A program made the position numbers and the translations under genes. A stretch of 64,000 nucleotides of DNA from Youxingia wuxianensis. Its GTDB lineage: Bacteria; Bacillota; Clostridia; Oscillospirales; Ruminococcaceae. Under the pieces are notes generated by a model. It made no database searches and was not told where the DNA came from. It saw only the letters and a list, made by a program, of their open reading frames with translations. The stretch is taken from positions 248,001 to 312,000 of the forward strand of contig NZ_JACRTD010000003.1 in NCBI RefSeq assembly GCF_014385085.1, written 5' to 3'. Positions 16,647-25,229 of this stretch are shown piece by piece (position 1 is the first letter of the stretch; each line of letters opens with the position of its first letter).

Positions 16647-16892
16647 CTAGTCGTTAAGATAACTTTTTACCAACATCTGCAGCAACTCATCCCGATCGAT
16701 TTTGCGAATTAAACTGCGGGCATTATTATGGGTAGTAATATAAGTGGGATCCTCCGAGAGAATGTAACCCACGATTTGATTGATCGGATTATACCCTTTC
16801 TGACGCAGGGCGTCGTAAACAGCAGTTAAAATTTCCTTAATCTGTTTTTCCTTATCTTCATGGATAGAAAAGGATATGGTTGGTTCGTGCAT
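16647..16892 (-). CDS. ireB: IreB-family regulatory phosphoprotein (UPF0297/YrzL)
   Basis: The 81-residue protein matches the UPF0297 family: [25 protein letters not shown], then [21 protein letters not shown]. In Enterococcus IreB is a substrate of the Ser/Thr kinase IreK and lowers cephalosporin resistance. A Thr near the N-terminus (HEPTISFS) sits where IreB is phosphorylated. In many Firmicutes the gene lies with alaS and ruvX; here it stands between pheT and an SDR gene, with its own likely promoter. AGAGGTGATG serves as the ribosome binding site. Confidence 0.93.
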   Translation of the reverse strand: MHEPTISFSIHEDKEKQIKEILTAVYDALRQKGYNPINQIVGYILSEDPTYITTHNNARSLIRKIDRDELLQMLVKSYLND

Positions 16893-16922
16893 TACATCAC
16901 CTCTTTAAAATCAATTACCTAT

Positions 16923-16951
16923 ATTCTACAACAAATTGCAAAAGATAGCAA
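16923..16951 (-). promoter_or_regulatory. Likely promoter of ireB
   Basis: On the minus strand TTGCTA (-35, 16946-16951) and TAGAAT (-10, 16923-16928) are separated by 17 bases and lie just upstream of ireB. Both match the vegetative consensus at four and five of six positions. Confidence 0.5.
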
Positions 16952-16996
16952 GAGAACGGTAAGACTATTGTATGTCTTTTTTATGAAAACTATACC

Positions 16997-19375
16997 TTAA
17001 CCCCGCAGCTGGACATCCATACCCGCCAACGCTTTTAATACACGTTTGACAGCGGCGTCCGCCTCTTCGTCCGTAAGTGTTCTGTCAGCCGCCCGCAAAG
17101 TCAGATTAAACGCGACGCTTTTTTTGCCTGGAGCAACCTGCTGTCCGCGGTATACGTCGAACAGAGACAATTTCTCCAAAATGTGGCCCACAGAAGATTT
17201 TATAGTTTTTTCCAAAACAGCTACAGGCAGATCGTCCTCACACAAAAGCGCTAAATCGCGGGTGGAGGCCGGGAATTTCGGCAGCGGGCGATAGCCGCTC
17301 TCTTCAGATACGTTTGCGAACAAAGAAGCTTCGTCAATAACGGCGGCATACGCTTTTCCGCCGATTTGATAGTTTTCACATACTACAGGATGAATTTCCC
17401 CAAGGGTGCCGATCACCTGACCATCGATTACAATATCCGCACATCGTCCTGGATGGAAGGTGGGATTGGCGCTGTTAGCTACATAATCGCATTCTTTGAT
17501 GCGCAGGGAGGAAAGCAGCGTTTCCACTACGCCTTTAAGAGTAAAGAAATCCGCATTTTCGCCATACATACCAAGGGTGATCACCTGTTTTTCTTCCGGC
17601 AGGTCACGGCCTTCTATTGGAAGATAGATCGTACCGATTTCATACAGAGAAGCAGCTTTATTCCGGTTGTTGTAATTGCGGGACAACACTTCCATCATGG
17701 AAGGCAGGGTAGAAGTGCGCATCACGCTGGTATCCTCGCCCAATGGGTTGCTGATAACTACGCAGCGGCGAAGTTCGCTGTCTGCAGGAAGGGCGATTTT
17801 GTCATAATATTTGGGACTGATAAAAGAATAGGTGGCCACCTCTGTCATACCTTGCGCCAATAAAATTTTATCAATAGAACTTTCAAATTTTTGGCTGGCG
17901 GTATATTGGCCGTTGGCTACGCCGCGGATGGCAGTCACTGGGATTTTATCATATCCATAGAACCGGGCAATTTCTTCCGCTACATCCGCTTTATGCTCTA
18001 CATCTCCGCGGAACGAAGGAACAATCACATAGTCCCCATCAATTTTAAAATCCAGCTTCAGAAGAATTTCATGCATTTTTTCCACCGGCAGATTGATCCC
18101 GATAAAATGATTAATCCAATCCGGTTCCAATTTAATCCGGCGGGGTTCGTGATTGGAATTGTCTACATCAATGATACCGTCGATTACTTCTCCCGCTCCC
18201 AGCAGCTCCACTAACTCACAGGCCCGCTGCACCGCAGGAATACAGGTCTGCGGATCCAATTGCTTTTCAAAGCGGCTGGAGCTTTCAGTACGCATGCCAA
18301 GTTTTTTGGCTGTAGTACGAATAGAAGCGCCGTTAAAGCAGGCGGATTCAAATACGATCATGTTAGTATCGTCCTGAATACCGCTGTATTCTCCCCCCAT
18401 AACGCCGGCCACCGCAGACGGATTTTCCTGGTCGCAGATCACCAGCATTTCCGGGGAAAGAGTGCGTTCCACATCATCTAAAGTAGTAATTTTTTCTCCA
18501 GGTTTAGCGGTACGCACAACGATTTTTCCGCCTTTTACATATTTATGGTCAAAGGCATGCATTGGCTGGCCGTATTCCAACATAACATAGTTGGTAATAT
18601 CAACAATATTGTTGATCGGGCGTACGCCGCTCGCCCGCAGGCGCTCCCGCATCCAGCGGGGAGAAGGTTCGATTTTGATATTTTTCACCATTCGGGCCAC
18701 ATACCTGGGACAAAGCGCAGGCGCGGCAACCTCTACGGACAAATAGTTTTCAATGGAATCTACGCCAGGCTTTAACGACGGCTTTGGAAGTTTCAGCTCC
18801 CGGTCGAAAGTAGCGGCGGCTTCCCGGGCGAGACCAGTGACAGACATACAATCCGGACGATTAGAGGTAATCTCAAACTCTACACAGGTGTCGTTGAGTC
18901 CCAAGGCGGACTGAATATCCTGTCCAAGCTGGCAATCTTCCTGCATGATGAAAATACCGTCCTCAATAGCATAAGGAAAATCATGAGCAGTTAAGCCCAG
19001 CTCAGACAAAGAACAAAGCATACCATTGCTTTCTACTCCGCGCAGCTTTCCTTTTTTGATCTTTTTGCCGCCAGGTAAAGTAGATCCATCCAGCGCGACA
19101 GGAACAATCGCCCCATCAAACACATTGTTAGCGCCGGTTACGATTTGTATAGGCTCTTCAGCGCCTACATCCACCTTACATATTACCAGATGGTCACTAT
19201 CCTGATGGGCAGTCACAGACAAAATTTTTCCTACAACTACCTTTTCAATCTCGCTGCCTTCTATTTCCCAGCCCTCCACTTTCGAGCCGGACATGGTCAT
19301 TGCTTCGGAAAACTGGCGAGGGGCAATACCGCTCACATCCACATAATCCGAGAGCCATTTCATTGATAAATTCAT
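16997..19375 (-). CDS. pheT: Phenylalanyl-tRNA synthetase beta subunit
   Basis: PheT forms the alpha2-beta2 enzyme that charges tRNA-Phe. The 792-residue length is typical. It begins MNLSMKWLSDYVDV, followed by a tRNA-binding EMAP-like domain (VVVGKILSVTAHQDSDHLVICKVD), the B3/B4 editing region, B5, and a C-terminal anticodon-binding ferredoxin-like domain (PKFPASTRDLALL to the end). The start is 15 bases after the pheS stop, behind AGGGGGT. It is controlled with pheS by the upstream T-box. Confidence 0.97.
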   Translation of the reverse strand: MNLSMKWLSDYVDVSGIAPRQFSEAMTMSGSKVEGWEIEGSEIEKVVVGKILSVTAHQDSDHLVICKVDVGAEEPIQIVTGANNVFDGAIVPVALDGSTLPGGKKIKKGKLRGVESNGMLCSLSELGLTAHDFPYAIEDGIFIMQEDCQLGQDIQSALGLNDTCVEFEITSNRPDCMSVTGLAREAAATFDRELKLPKPSLKPGVDSIENYLSVEVAAPALCPRYVARMVKNIKIEPSPRWMRERLRASGVRPINNIVDITNYVMLEYGQPMHAFDHKYVKGGKIVVRTAKPGEKITTLDDVERTLSPEMLVICDQENPSAVAGVMGGEYSGIQDDTNMIVFESACFNGASIRTTAKKLGMRTESSSRFEKQLDPQTCIPAVQRACELVELLGAGEVIDGIIDVDNSNHEPRRIKLEPDWINHFIGINLPVEKMHEILLKLDFKIDGDYVIVPSFRGDVEHKADVAEEIARFYGYDKIPVTAIRGVANGQYTASQKFESSIDKILLAQGMTEVATYSFISPKYYDKIALPADSELRRCVVISNPLGEDTSVMRTSTLPSMMEVLSRNYNNRNKAASLYEIGTIYLPIEGRDLPEEKQVITLGMYGENADFFTLKGVVETLLSSLRIKECDYVANSANPTFHPGRCADIVIDGQVIGTLGEIHPVVCENYQIGGKAYAAVIDEASLFANVSEESGYRPLPKFPASTRDLALLCEDDLPVAVLEKTIKSSVGHILEKLSLFDVYRGQQVAPGKKSVAFNLTLRAADRTLTDEEADAAVKRVLKALAGMDVQLRG

Positions 19376-19390
19376 AGCGTAACCCCCTGC

Positions 19391-20419
19391 TTAAAATTGT
19401 TGTAAGAACCGCAGGTCATTTTCAAAGAACAACCGCAGGTCATCAATATTATAGCGGCGCATAACAATGCGTTCCAACCCCATTCCAAAGGCGAAACCGC
19501 TATATTCTTCCGGATCGATACCGCAGATGGAGAGCACTTTGGGATGTACCATGCCGCAGCCTAAAATTTCGATCCAACCCTCTCCCTTACAAAGACGGCA
19601 GCCTTCCCCATGACAGGCAAAACATTGGAAATCCATCTCAGCGGAAGGTTCGGTGAAAGGGAAGTGGTGGGGGCGGAAACGCACTACGGAATCTTCCCCA
19701 TACAGACGTTTGGCAAACATCTCCAGCGTTCCCTTCAAATCCGCCATAGTGACGCCTTTATCCACTACCAGCCCTTCAATTTGATGAAAAAGCGGGGAGT
19801 GGGTGGCGTCTACCGCGTCGGAACGGTATACGCGTCCAGGAGCGATTACACGGATCGGGGGTTTTTGTTTTTCCATGGTGCGTATCTGTACCGGGGAAGT
19901 TTGAGTACGAAGGACCACGTTGTCCGAAATATAAAATGTGTCCTGTGTATCCCGGGCGGGGTGATTTTTCGGAATATTGAGAGCCTCAAAGTTGTAATAA
20001 TCCAGTTCTACCTCCGGCCCCTGCGCTATGGAAAATCCCATTCCCAGGAAGATTTCCTTTATTTCATCCAACACCTTGTTCAAAGGATGCTGTTTTCCTA
20101 TAGGGGCCGCTTTCCCCGGCATGGTAACATCAATTTTTTCCGCCTGCAATTTTTTGTCCAGCAGAGCGGCTTTTAAAGAATCGGCCTTTTGTTCTATCAG
20201 AGATTCAATATCTCCGCGAATCTCATTGGCCAGCTGTCCTACCTTCGGGCGGTCCTGGGCGGACAAAGTTCCCATCTGTTTTAAGATGGCGGTAAGTTCG
20301 CCTTTTTTTCCCAGATATTTTACTCTCAGTTCCTCCAGCGCTTTGACATCGCCGACGTCGCAAAGGGTCTGGGCCGCCTGCTCTTTAATAGTTTGCAGGG
20401 CGTTTAACATGTTTGTCAC
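19391..20419 (-). CDS. pheS: Phenylalanyl-tRNA synthetase alpha subunit
   Basis: PheS is the catalytic alpha subunit of the phenylalanine tRNA ligase. An N-terminal coiled coil (about 1-95) is followed by the class II catalytic core, with motif 2 near [19 protein letters not shown], the FFTEPSAE-like substrate segment [15 protein letters not shown], and motif 3 [29 protein letters not shown] insert looks like a Cys-rich loop. I choose GTG 20419 (342 aa), eight bases after TTGGAG; ATG 20410 and a GTG at 20428 are in frame too. Expression is governed by the T-box leader. Confidence 0.96.
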   Translation of the reverse strand: MTNMLNALQTIKEQAAQTLCDVGDVKALEELRVKYLGKKGELTAILKQMGTLSAQDRPKVGQLANEIRGDIESLIEQKADSLKAALLDKKLQAEKIDVTMPGKAAPIGKQHPLNKVLDEIKEIFLGMGFSIAQGPEVELDYYNFEALNIPKNHPARDTQDTFYISDNVVLRTQTSPVQIRTMEKQKPPIRVIAPGRVYRSDAVDATHSPLFHQIEGLVVDKGVTMADLKGTLEMFAKRLYGEDSVVRFRPHHFPFTEPSAEMDFQCFACHGEGCRLCKGEGWIEILGCGMVHPKVLSICGIDPEEYSGFAFGMGLERIVMRRYNIDDLRLFFENDLRFLQQF

Positions 20420-20464
20420 TTTTATCACTCCAATTTCAATTTACTGCTTTTAAAAAGGTATTCC

Positions 20465-20735
20465 GGCGCAAATAAAAGCCGTTCGCCCCATAAAAGGGAC
20501 GAACGGCATATGAATGCACATCCGTGGTACCACCCAAATTCCTGCTTCAAAAAACAGGCACTTTTGCGCGTTTAACGGGGCGAACCGTCCCAGCCTACTA
20601 TCCATTTCAGCCGGGCCGCTCACGGGTGAACTTCCCACAACATTTTCACAGCTTGCTTTCAGCCGGTGACAAGCCTCTCTTTTGTGAAAGGAAATTGCGG
20701 TACTCTCCCGCTCACAGCGTTCTTGTATGCCTAAC
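20465..20735 (-). promoter_or_regulatory. T-box riboswitch upstream of pheST
   Basis: On the minus strand the leader holds the T-box sequence GGGTGGTACCACG (plus-strand 20523-20535) just before a strong terminator. Upstream is a stem I-like region with GAGAGTACCGC, an AGTA-type specifier-loop motif, followed by TTTCC, from which a UUC (Phe) specifier can be read. The layout means uncharged tRNA-Phe stabilises the antiterminator and lets pheST be transcribed. The specifier assignment fits the gene but is my reading of an unfolded sequence. Confidence 0.92.
20467..20507 (-). terminator. T-box terminator hairpin
   Basis: On the minus strand GCCGTTCGTCCC pairs with GGGGCGAACGGC around TTTTAT and is followed by TTTTATTTG. 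It lies between the T-box sequence and pheS, so it is the regulated terminator of the leader. Confidence 0.85.
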
Positions 20736-20782
20736 ATGGTAACATAATATGACTAAATTTGCAAGAGGCAATTTGGCTTATT

Positions 20783-21652
20783 TTACAAAGTTTTGGCTAT
20801 CTGCAGGAGATACTTTCTCAAATCCTCACCAATTTCCGGATGAGCAAGCCCCACTTCGATAGTGGCTTTCAAAATGCCCAGTTTATTTCCCATATCGTAT
20901 CGGACGCCTTCGTAATCCACACCGATCATACGGCCTTCTTTCGTCATTTGGCGCATCGCGTCGGTAAGCTGGATTTCTCCGCCTTTGGAAGGGGGGGTAT
21001 TTTCCAGAATATCAAATACGTCCGGAGTAAGCACGCACCTGCCTAAGATGGCAAAGTTAGAAATAATCTCTTCCGGTTTTGGTTTTTCAATCATATCGAA
21101 CACATCATATACCCGGCCGCCTTTGGGCTGCACATCCAAAGTGCAGTAACTGGGAATCAGCGCCCGCTCCACTTCTTTAATACCCACGACATTTTTACCA
21201 TAGGTTTCATAGGCGTCCATCAGCTGTTTGGTGGCAGGGTTAGGGGAAATGATTACGTCGTCGCCATACAGCACGGCGAAGGGTTCGTTCCCCACAAAGG
21301 ATTTAGCGCACCACACAGCATGTCCCAAGCCTTTGGTTTCTTTCTGGCGGACGTACTGAATATTGGCCAAATGAGCAAGGCCCACTACCTCGTCATACGA
21401 TTTCTGCTTGCCGGAAGAGAGAAGCTTTGCCTCCAATTCCGGGGCATGATCAAAGTGGTCCTCAATCAAAGATTTTCCTCGGTTGGTAATGATCAGGATA
21501 TCCTCGATCCCGGAAGCCACCGCCTCTTCCACAATATATTGAATTGCAGGTTTGTCCACAATGGGGAGCATTTCCTTGGGAACGGCCTTGGATGCAGGAA
21601 GGACGCGGGTACCAAGCCCAGCGGCGGGAATAACAGCCTTACGAACTCGCAT
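20783..21652 (-). CDS. galU: UTP-glucose-1-phosphate uridylyltransferase
   Basis: GalU makes UDP-glucose from UTP and glucose 1-phosphate for cell-surface glycans. The 289-residue protein begins VRKAVIPAAGLGTRVLPASKAVPKEMLP, the nucleotide-binding signature of the family. It also contains VDKPAIQYIVEEAVASGI, YGDDVI and EKPKPEEIISNFAILGRC. The start is ATG 21652 behind CAGGAGG. It lies 29 bases after the RING-like membrane protein gene on the same strand, so both may share a transcript. Confidence 0.96.
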   Translation of the reverse strand: MRVRKAVIPAAGLGTRVLPASKAVPKEMLPIVDKPAIQYIVEEAVASGIEDILIITNRGKSLIEDHFDHAPELEAKLLSSGKQKSYDEVVGLAHLANIQYVRQKETKGLGHAVWCAKSFVGNEPFAVLYGDDVIISPNPATKQLMDAYETYGKNVVGIKEVERALIPSYCTLDVQPKGGRVYDVFDMIEKPKPEEIISNFAILGRCVLTPDVFDILENTPPSKGGEIQLTDAMRQMTKEGRMIGVDYEGVRYDMGNKLGILKATIEVGLAHPEIGEDLRKYLLQIAKTL

Positions 21653-21681
21653 GAGGATACCTCCTGAAGCAAAATTAATAG

Positions 21682-22764
21682 TTAAGCCATGGTAGAATAA
21701 ACAGAAAGAACGATGGCGATATAAGAGCCAAAATAAGCAAGAAAACAGCCGATTAAAACAAAGATCACTGCTTTTCTGCTCACCCGGCCTTTTTTAGCCA
21801 GCGCTTCGGTGTAAGCGCGGTCGTCAAAAACAGCGGCAGAATCAAATTCCATTTTAATTTTACGGATACGGCTAAAAACGTGTTTCATATACAGCCGGTT
21901 GCCGTTCATTCCCAGCAGGAAGGAGATTAAAATCATCCCATACTGGATGAAGGGTGCAATTCGATAGGCCCAGAGGTTTGTCTGGGGATTAAATACCGGC
22001 ATGATCCCAATACTGATGTCCTGAATATTCTCTAAAAGAAATTTTGCGTATTCCGGAGCGATAAACAAAGAAGGAATTTGTGCGGCTATCAATAGTATGA
22101 GCAAAAGTATACCAATATCATACATCTTGCGATAAAAGAAATAAATAAAGTTTAAAAACATAGCAGACCAGTTCCAGGTAATACCGGTATGATTGCTGAT
22201 CGCCTTAAACCGGGGAAGGTAATAATAAGAATTTTCTCCCACATAAAGAGCGATGTCCCTGGCGGAGATTCCGTCGATCTCTTCCTCAGGGGAAAGCCCT
22301 CCGAAAGCCATACTATAAGCTCTAGGCACCGCGCCGCCAAAGGGAAAACCATCGGCAGTTCCAGCGGGGCCGTCCTGGCCGGAGAAAGAGGAATGCCGAG
22401 GAGCACTGGTTTGCTCAGATGAGCCCCTTAAACGGGAGCCGCAGATTTGACAAAAAATTCCTTCCGGCGGATTATTGGCTCCGCACATAGGGCAGGGGAT
22501 CCCTTTTTGTTCCCGCCAGGCCTCTTTTTGGGCCTCTTGCTCTTCTTTTGTCTTTTGTGCGGGAGGTTCCCAGGCTTTTCCGCAAGCGTGCAGGTTTTCC
22601 ATGGTACAATGCCCGGCTTTTTGGTAACATTCCCGATGATAAGGAGCGCCGCAGATCGGGCATACTACAATATCATCCTCTTCAATGAACCGCTTTTGAC
22701 ACACAGGGCAGTGAATCCCAACGTAATTTGCCAAAAATATCAACTCCTGAATTTTCAATGACAT
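21682..22764 (-). CDS. RING-like zinc-ribbon membrane protein (DUF2628-like)
   Basis: The 360-residue protein starts with a Cys/His-rich domain at about residues 19-62 (CPVCQKRF...CPICGAPYHRECY...C...HACG), the spacing of a prokaryotic RING finger. A second zinc ribbon (CPMCGANNPPEGIFCQICG) lies near 90-110. A disordered Ser/Gly/Pro-rich stretch follows, then about four membrane helices between 200 and 355, including NWSAMFLNFIYFFYRKMYD, which is typical of DUF2628 proteins. The role is unknown; zinc domains would face the cytoplasm. It precedes galU on the same strand. Confidence 0.8.
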   Translation of the reverse strand: MSLKIQELIFLANYVGIHCPVCQKRFIEEDDIVVCPICGAPYHRECYQKAGHCTMENLHACGKAWEPPAQKTKEEQEAQKEAWREQKGIPCPMCGANNPPEGIFCQICGSRLRGSSEQTSAPRHSSFSGQDGPAGTADGFPFGGAVPRAYSMAFGGLSPEEEIDGISARDIALYVGENSYYYLPRFKAISNHTGITWNWSAMFLNFIYFFYRKMYDIGILLLILLIAAQIPSLFIAPEYAKFLLENIQDISIGIMPVFNPQTNLWAYRIAPFIQYGMILISFLLGMNGNRLYMKHVFSRIRKIKMEFDSAAVFDDRAYTEALAKKGRVSRKAVIFVLIGCFLAYFGSYIAIVLSVYSTMA

Positions 22765-22842
22765 AAATTCATCACTTTAAAAAATAATGATACAGATATT
22801 TTGATAAAAAAGCAAGAGTATAATTATTAACTTTTATTAACC

Positions 22843-22871
22843 TTTACAATTTAGCGCAAAACTACTATAAT
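22843..22871 (+). promoter_or_regulatory. Promoter of prfB
   Basis: TTTACA (22843-22848) and TATAAT (22866-22871) are 17 bases apart, a near-consensus vegetative promoter. Transcription would begin near 22878, giving about 60 bases of leader before ATG 22938. Confidence 0.75.
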
Positions 22872-22937
22872 AAGGACTGCTGAGCAGTGTTTTTATCTAA
22901 GAAAAAGTCAGATAGAATAAGGAATGGTGTTAAGGGT

Positions 22938-24062
22938 ATGTTACAGTACGAGGAGTTAAAACAGCGACTCACCGCCAGAGAAGAAGAATTAAAAGATCTG
23001 GCCCAGGCGATTGGGTATAAAGAACTGGAAAAGCAGCTCGCCGTATTGCAGGAAAAAGCGTCGGACCCCAATTTCTGGAATAACTTGGAGGCTTCCCAGA
23101 AAAACCAGCAGGAATCCGGAAAAATCAAAGCGAAATTAGACGCTTATGACCAATTAAAAACCCTCTATGACGATACGGTAACTTTAATTGAACTAGCAGA
23201 TGAGGAAGAGGACGAAAGCGCTTATCCAGAGGCTCTTGCCGACTGTGAAAAGTTTGAAAACGAGCTGGACTCCCAAAAACTGACTACCCTTCTTACCGGA
23301 GAGTATGACAGCAGCAACGCCATTCTAACCTTCCATGCAGGTGCCGGCGGCACTGAAGCGCAGGACTGGGCTCAGATGCTTTACCGGATGTATACCCGCT
23401 GGACGGAGCGCCATGACTTCAGGTATAAGATTTTGGACTATCTGGACGGGGATGAGGCGGGGTTAAAAAGCGCCTCTATCCTCATAGAAGGAGAAAATGC
23501 CTTTGGCTTTTTAAAATCAGAAGCCGGCGTCCACCGGCTGGTGCGCATTTCTCCCTTTGATTCTTCCGGCCGCCGTCATACTTCCTTCGCTTCGGTGGAA
23601 GTGATTCCGGAACTGCCGGATGACAATACGGTCGAGATCAACGAAAGCGATATTAAAATGGATGTGTTCCGGGCTTCCGGCGCAGGCGGACAGCATGTAA
23701 ACAAAACCTCTTCAGCGGTGCGGCTGACCCACATCCCTACCGGGATTGTGGTTTCCTGCCAAAACGAACGCAGTCAGCATCAGAACCGGGAAATGTGTAT
23801 GAAGATGCTCACGGCCAAGCTCATTGAAATTAAAGAGCGGGCTCATTTGGACAATATCAACGATATTAAAGGGGATCAGAAAGAAATCGGCTGGGGGTCC
23901 CAGATCCGTTCTTATGTATTTATGCCCTATACCATGGCGAAGGATCATCGTACCGGCTATGAAATGGGAAATATTACGGCAGTTATGGACGGAGATATTG
24001 ATGGATTTATCAATGCGTACCTAAAGGCCGCAAGCCTGGGAACATTAGGTCAGGTGGAATAA
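22938..24062 (+). CDS. prfB: Peptide chain release factor 2 (no programmed frameshift)
   Basis: RF2 recognises UGA and UAA stops and triggers peptide release. The GGQ motif is at residues 250-252 (GAGGQHVNKTSS) and the SPF stop-reading tripeptide is in RISPFDSSGRR. The frame is continuous from the N-terminal helix into LQEKASDPNFW, so the usual in-frame UGA shift site near codon 25 is absent and the protein needs no +1 frameshift. ATG 22938 (374 aa) fits the promoter at 22843-22871; an earlier GTG at 22887 would lie only about nine bases from the transcript start. Ribosome binding is AAGG-type and not ideal in spacing. Confidence 0.95.
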   Translation: MLQYEELKQRLTAREEELKDLAQAIGYKELEKQLAVLQEKASDPNFWNNLEASQKNQQESGKIKAKLDAYDQLKTLYDDTVTLIELADEEEDESAYPEALADCEKFENELDSQKLTTLLTGEYDSSNAILTFHAGAGGTEAQDWAQMLYRMYTRWTERHDFRYKILDYLDGDEAGLKSASILIEGENAFGFLKSEAGVHRLVRISPFDSSGRRHTSFASVEVIPELPDDNTVEINESDIKMDVFRASGAGGQHVNKTSSAVRLTHIPTGIVVSCQNERSQHQNREMCMKMLTAKLIEIKERAHLDNINDIKGDQKEIGWGSQIRSYVFMPYTMAKDHRTGYEMGNITAVMDGDIDGFINAYLKAASLGTLGQVE

Positions 24063-24063
24063 T

Positions 24064-25152
24064 ATGAAGCGGATTTTGTTGTTTCTGATGGCTTTTGGGA
24101 TGCTGTGTGGATGTACGCTCGCCCCGGACGATTATCTGGAGACGCTTTCACAGGTAAACAGCCAATTGGAAAGTCAGGGAGAAACCAGCCTTTTAGGGGA
24201 AATCGGAAAAGAAATCCAGGTTCCCGTGATAAAAGAGGAAAATTATCCTCAAAAACTTATGTTCTGTACTGATGCAACCCTCTTGATTCAGCAGAATGGA
24301 GAAAGCGGTCCTGTGATCACAAAGTATGATCCAAAAACTCAAAAAGTGATAGGAGAGCTGTCTTTCGGGTCAAACGAGGGAGAAACAGGAGATTGTTTTT
24401 TACCTTTAAGCAGACAGGAGTATTATCTTCTCTTGAAAAAAGCAGACGGCTATCGGGCGGTTCTGTTTGACGAATCTTTAAAGATCGTGGAAACCATAGA
24501 GGATATTCCGATCAACGGATACCTTTGTCAAGACAGGCAGACCGTTGTCTATGTAGAAAACAAACAATTAATAAAATCTTGTCATCTAAAGACCGGGAAA
24601 GAAACGGTTCTTTTTGATAATGACACAGACGGTTTGGGCGGAGGAATTTGGATCACTGACTTTTCCCAAAACCTAATTTCCTTCTCCTCCACCAGCAACC
24701 CTTTGCCGGGGACGGATAGTTTTGGCTATTATGATCTTCTTACAGGGAAGAGCCTGGTAAAACAAACGCACCGCACTTTGCTCCCTCATTCGCTGCCCGG
24801 AGGAAAAGTCTTTTTTTCTCAAGAAGGAGCGGCGGCCCCTCCGGAAGACAATGTTGTCCTGCTTTTGGATGCGGGAACGGACAGTGAAAAAGAAATCCCG
24901 CTGAACAGCGATAGGGAAACCTGCTACTGTACGGTCAGCGAAAATGGGAAATTTGTGGCGTCTTTTTTGCCGGAGGAAAGCCGGACGGCTTTAACCTTAT
25001 ATGATGGGGTCAGCGGTCAGATGCTTTATCAGCTGGACCTGCCGCCTTACGATTTTTCTCCGGAAAATTCAAACCAGTTTGCTGTTTCAAACGATGCACG
25101 CTGGGCGGCGGTATTTACGGGTCAGAATGTTTACACATATTATTTAGGATAG
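24064..25152 (+). CDS. Lipoprotein of unknown function
   Basis: The 362-residue product has a signal peptide with the lipobox LCGC at about residues 14-17, so it is a membrane-anchored lipoprotein. The mature part shows repeated strand-and-turn units with YDPKTQKVIGEL, YYDLLTGKSLV and LYDGVSGQMLYQ, suggesting a WD/YVTN-like beta-propeller. It begins one base after the prfB stop, so it is probably co-transcribed. A terminator follows. I recognise no specific family. Confidence 0.8.
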   Translation: MKRILLFLMAFGMLCGCTLAPDDYLETLSQVNSQLESQGETSLLGEIGKEIQVPVIKEENYPQKLMFCTDATLLIQQNGESGPVITKYDPKTQKVIGELSFGSNEGETGDCFLPLSRQEYYLLLKKADGYRAVLFDESLKIVETIEDIPINGYLCQDRQTVVYVENKQLIKSCHLKTGKETVLFDNDTDGLGGGIWITDFSQNLISFSSTSNPLPGTDSFGYYDLLTGKSLVKQTHRTLLPHSLPGGKVFFSQEGAAAPPEDNVVLLLDAGTDSEKEIPLNSDRETCYCTVSENGKFVASFLPEESRTALTLYDGVSGQMLYQLDLPPYDFSPENSNQFAVSNDARWAAVFTGQNVYTYYLG

Positions 25153-25185
25153 AAAAAGCGCGGAGAAGTTTCTCCGCGCTTTTTG
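25153..25185 (+). terminator. Hairpin terminator
   Basis: AAAAAGCGCGGAGAA pairs with TTCTCCGCGCTTTTT around a short loop, directly after the lipoprotein stop codon. The T run makes it a standard intrinsic terminator. Confidence 0.9.
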
Positions 25186-25229
25186 CATTTCCCCTTCTTT
25201 TTCGGTCAAAGATAAGATGGGTGATAAAT

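Noticed and set aside
22887..22937. Upstream GTG start that would lengthen RF2 by 17 residues
   Set aside because: It would lie about nine bases from the predicted transcript start, and the extension does not resemble RF2 N-termini.
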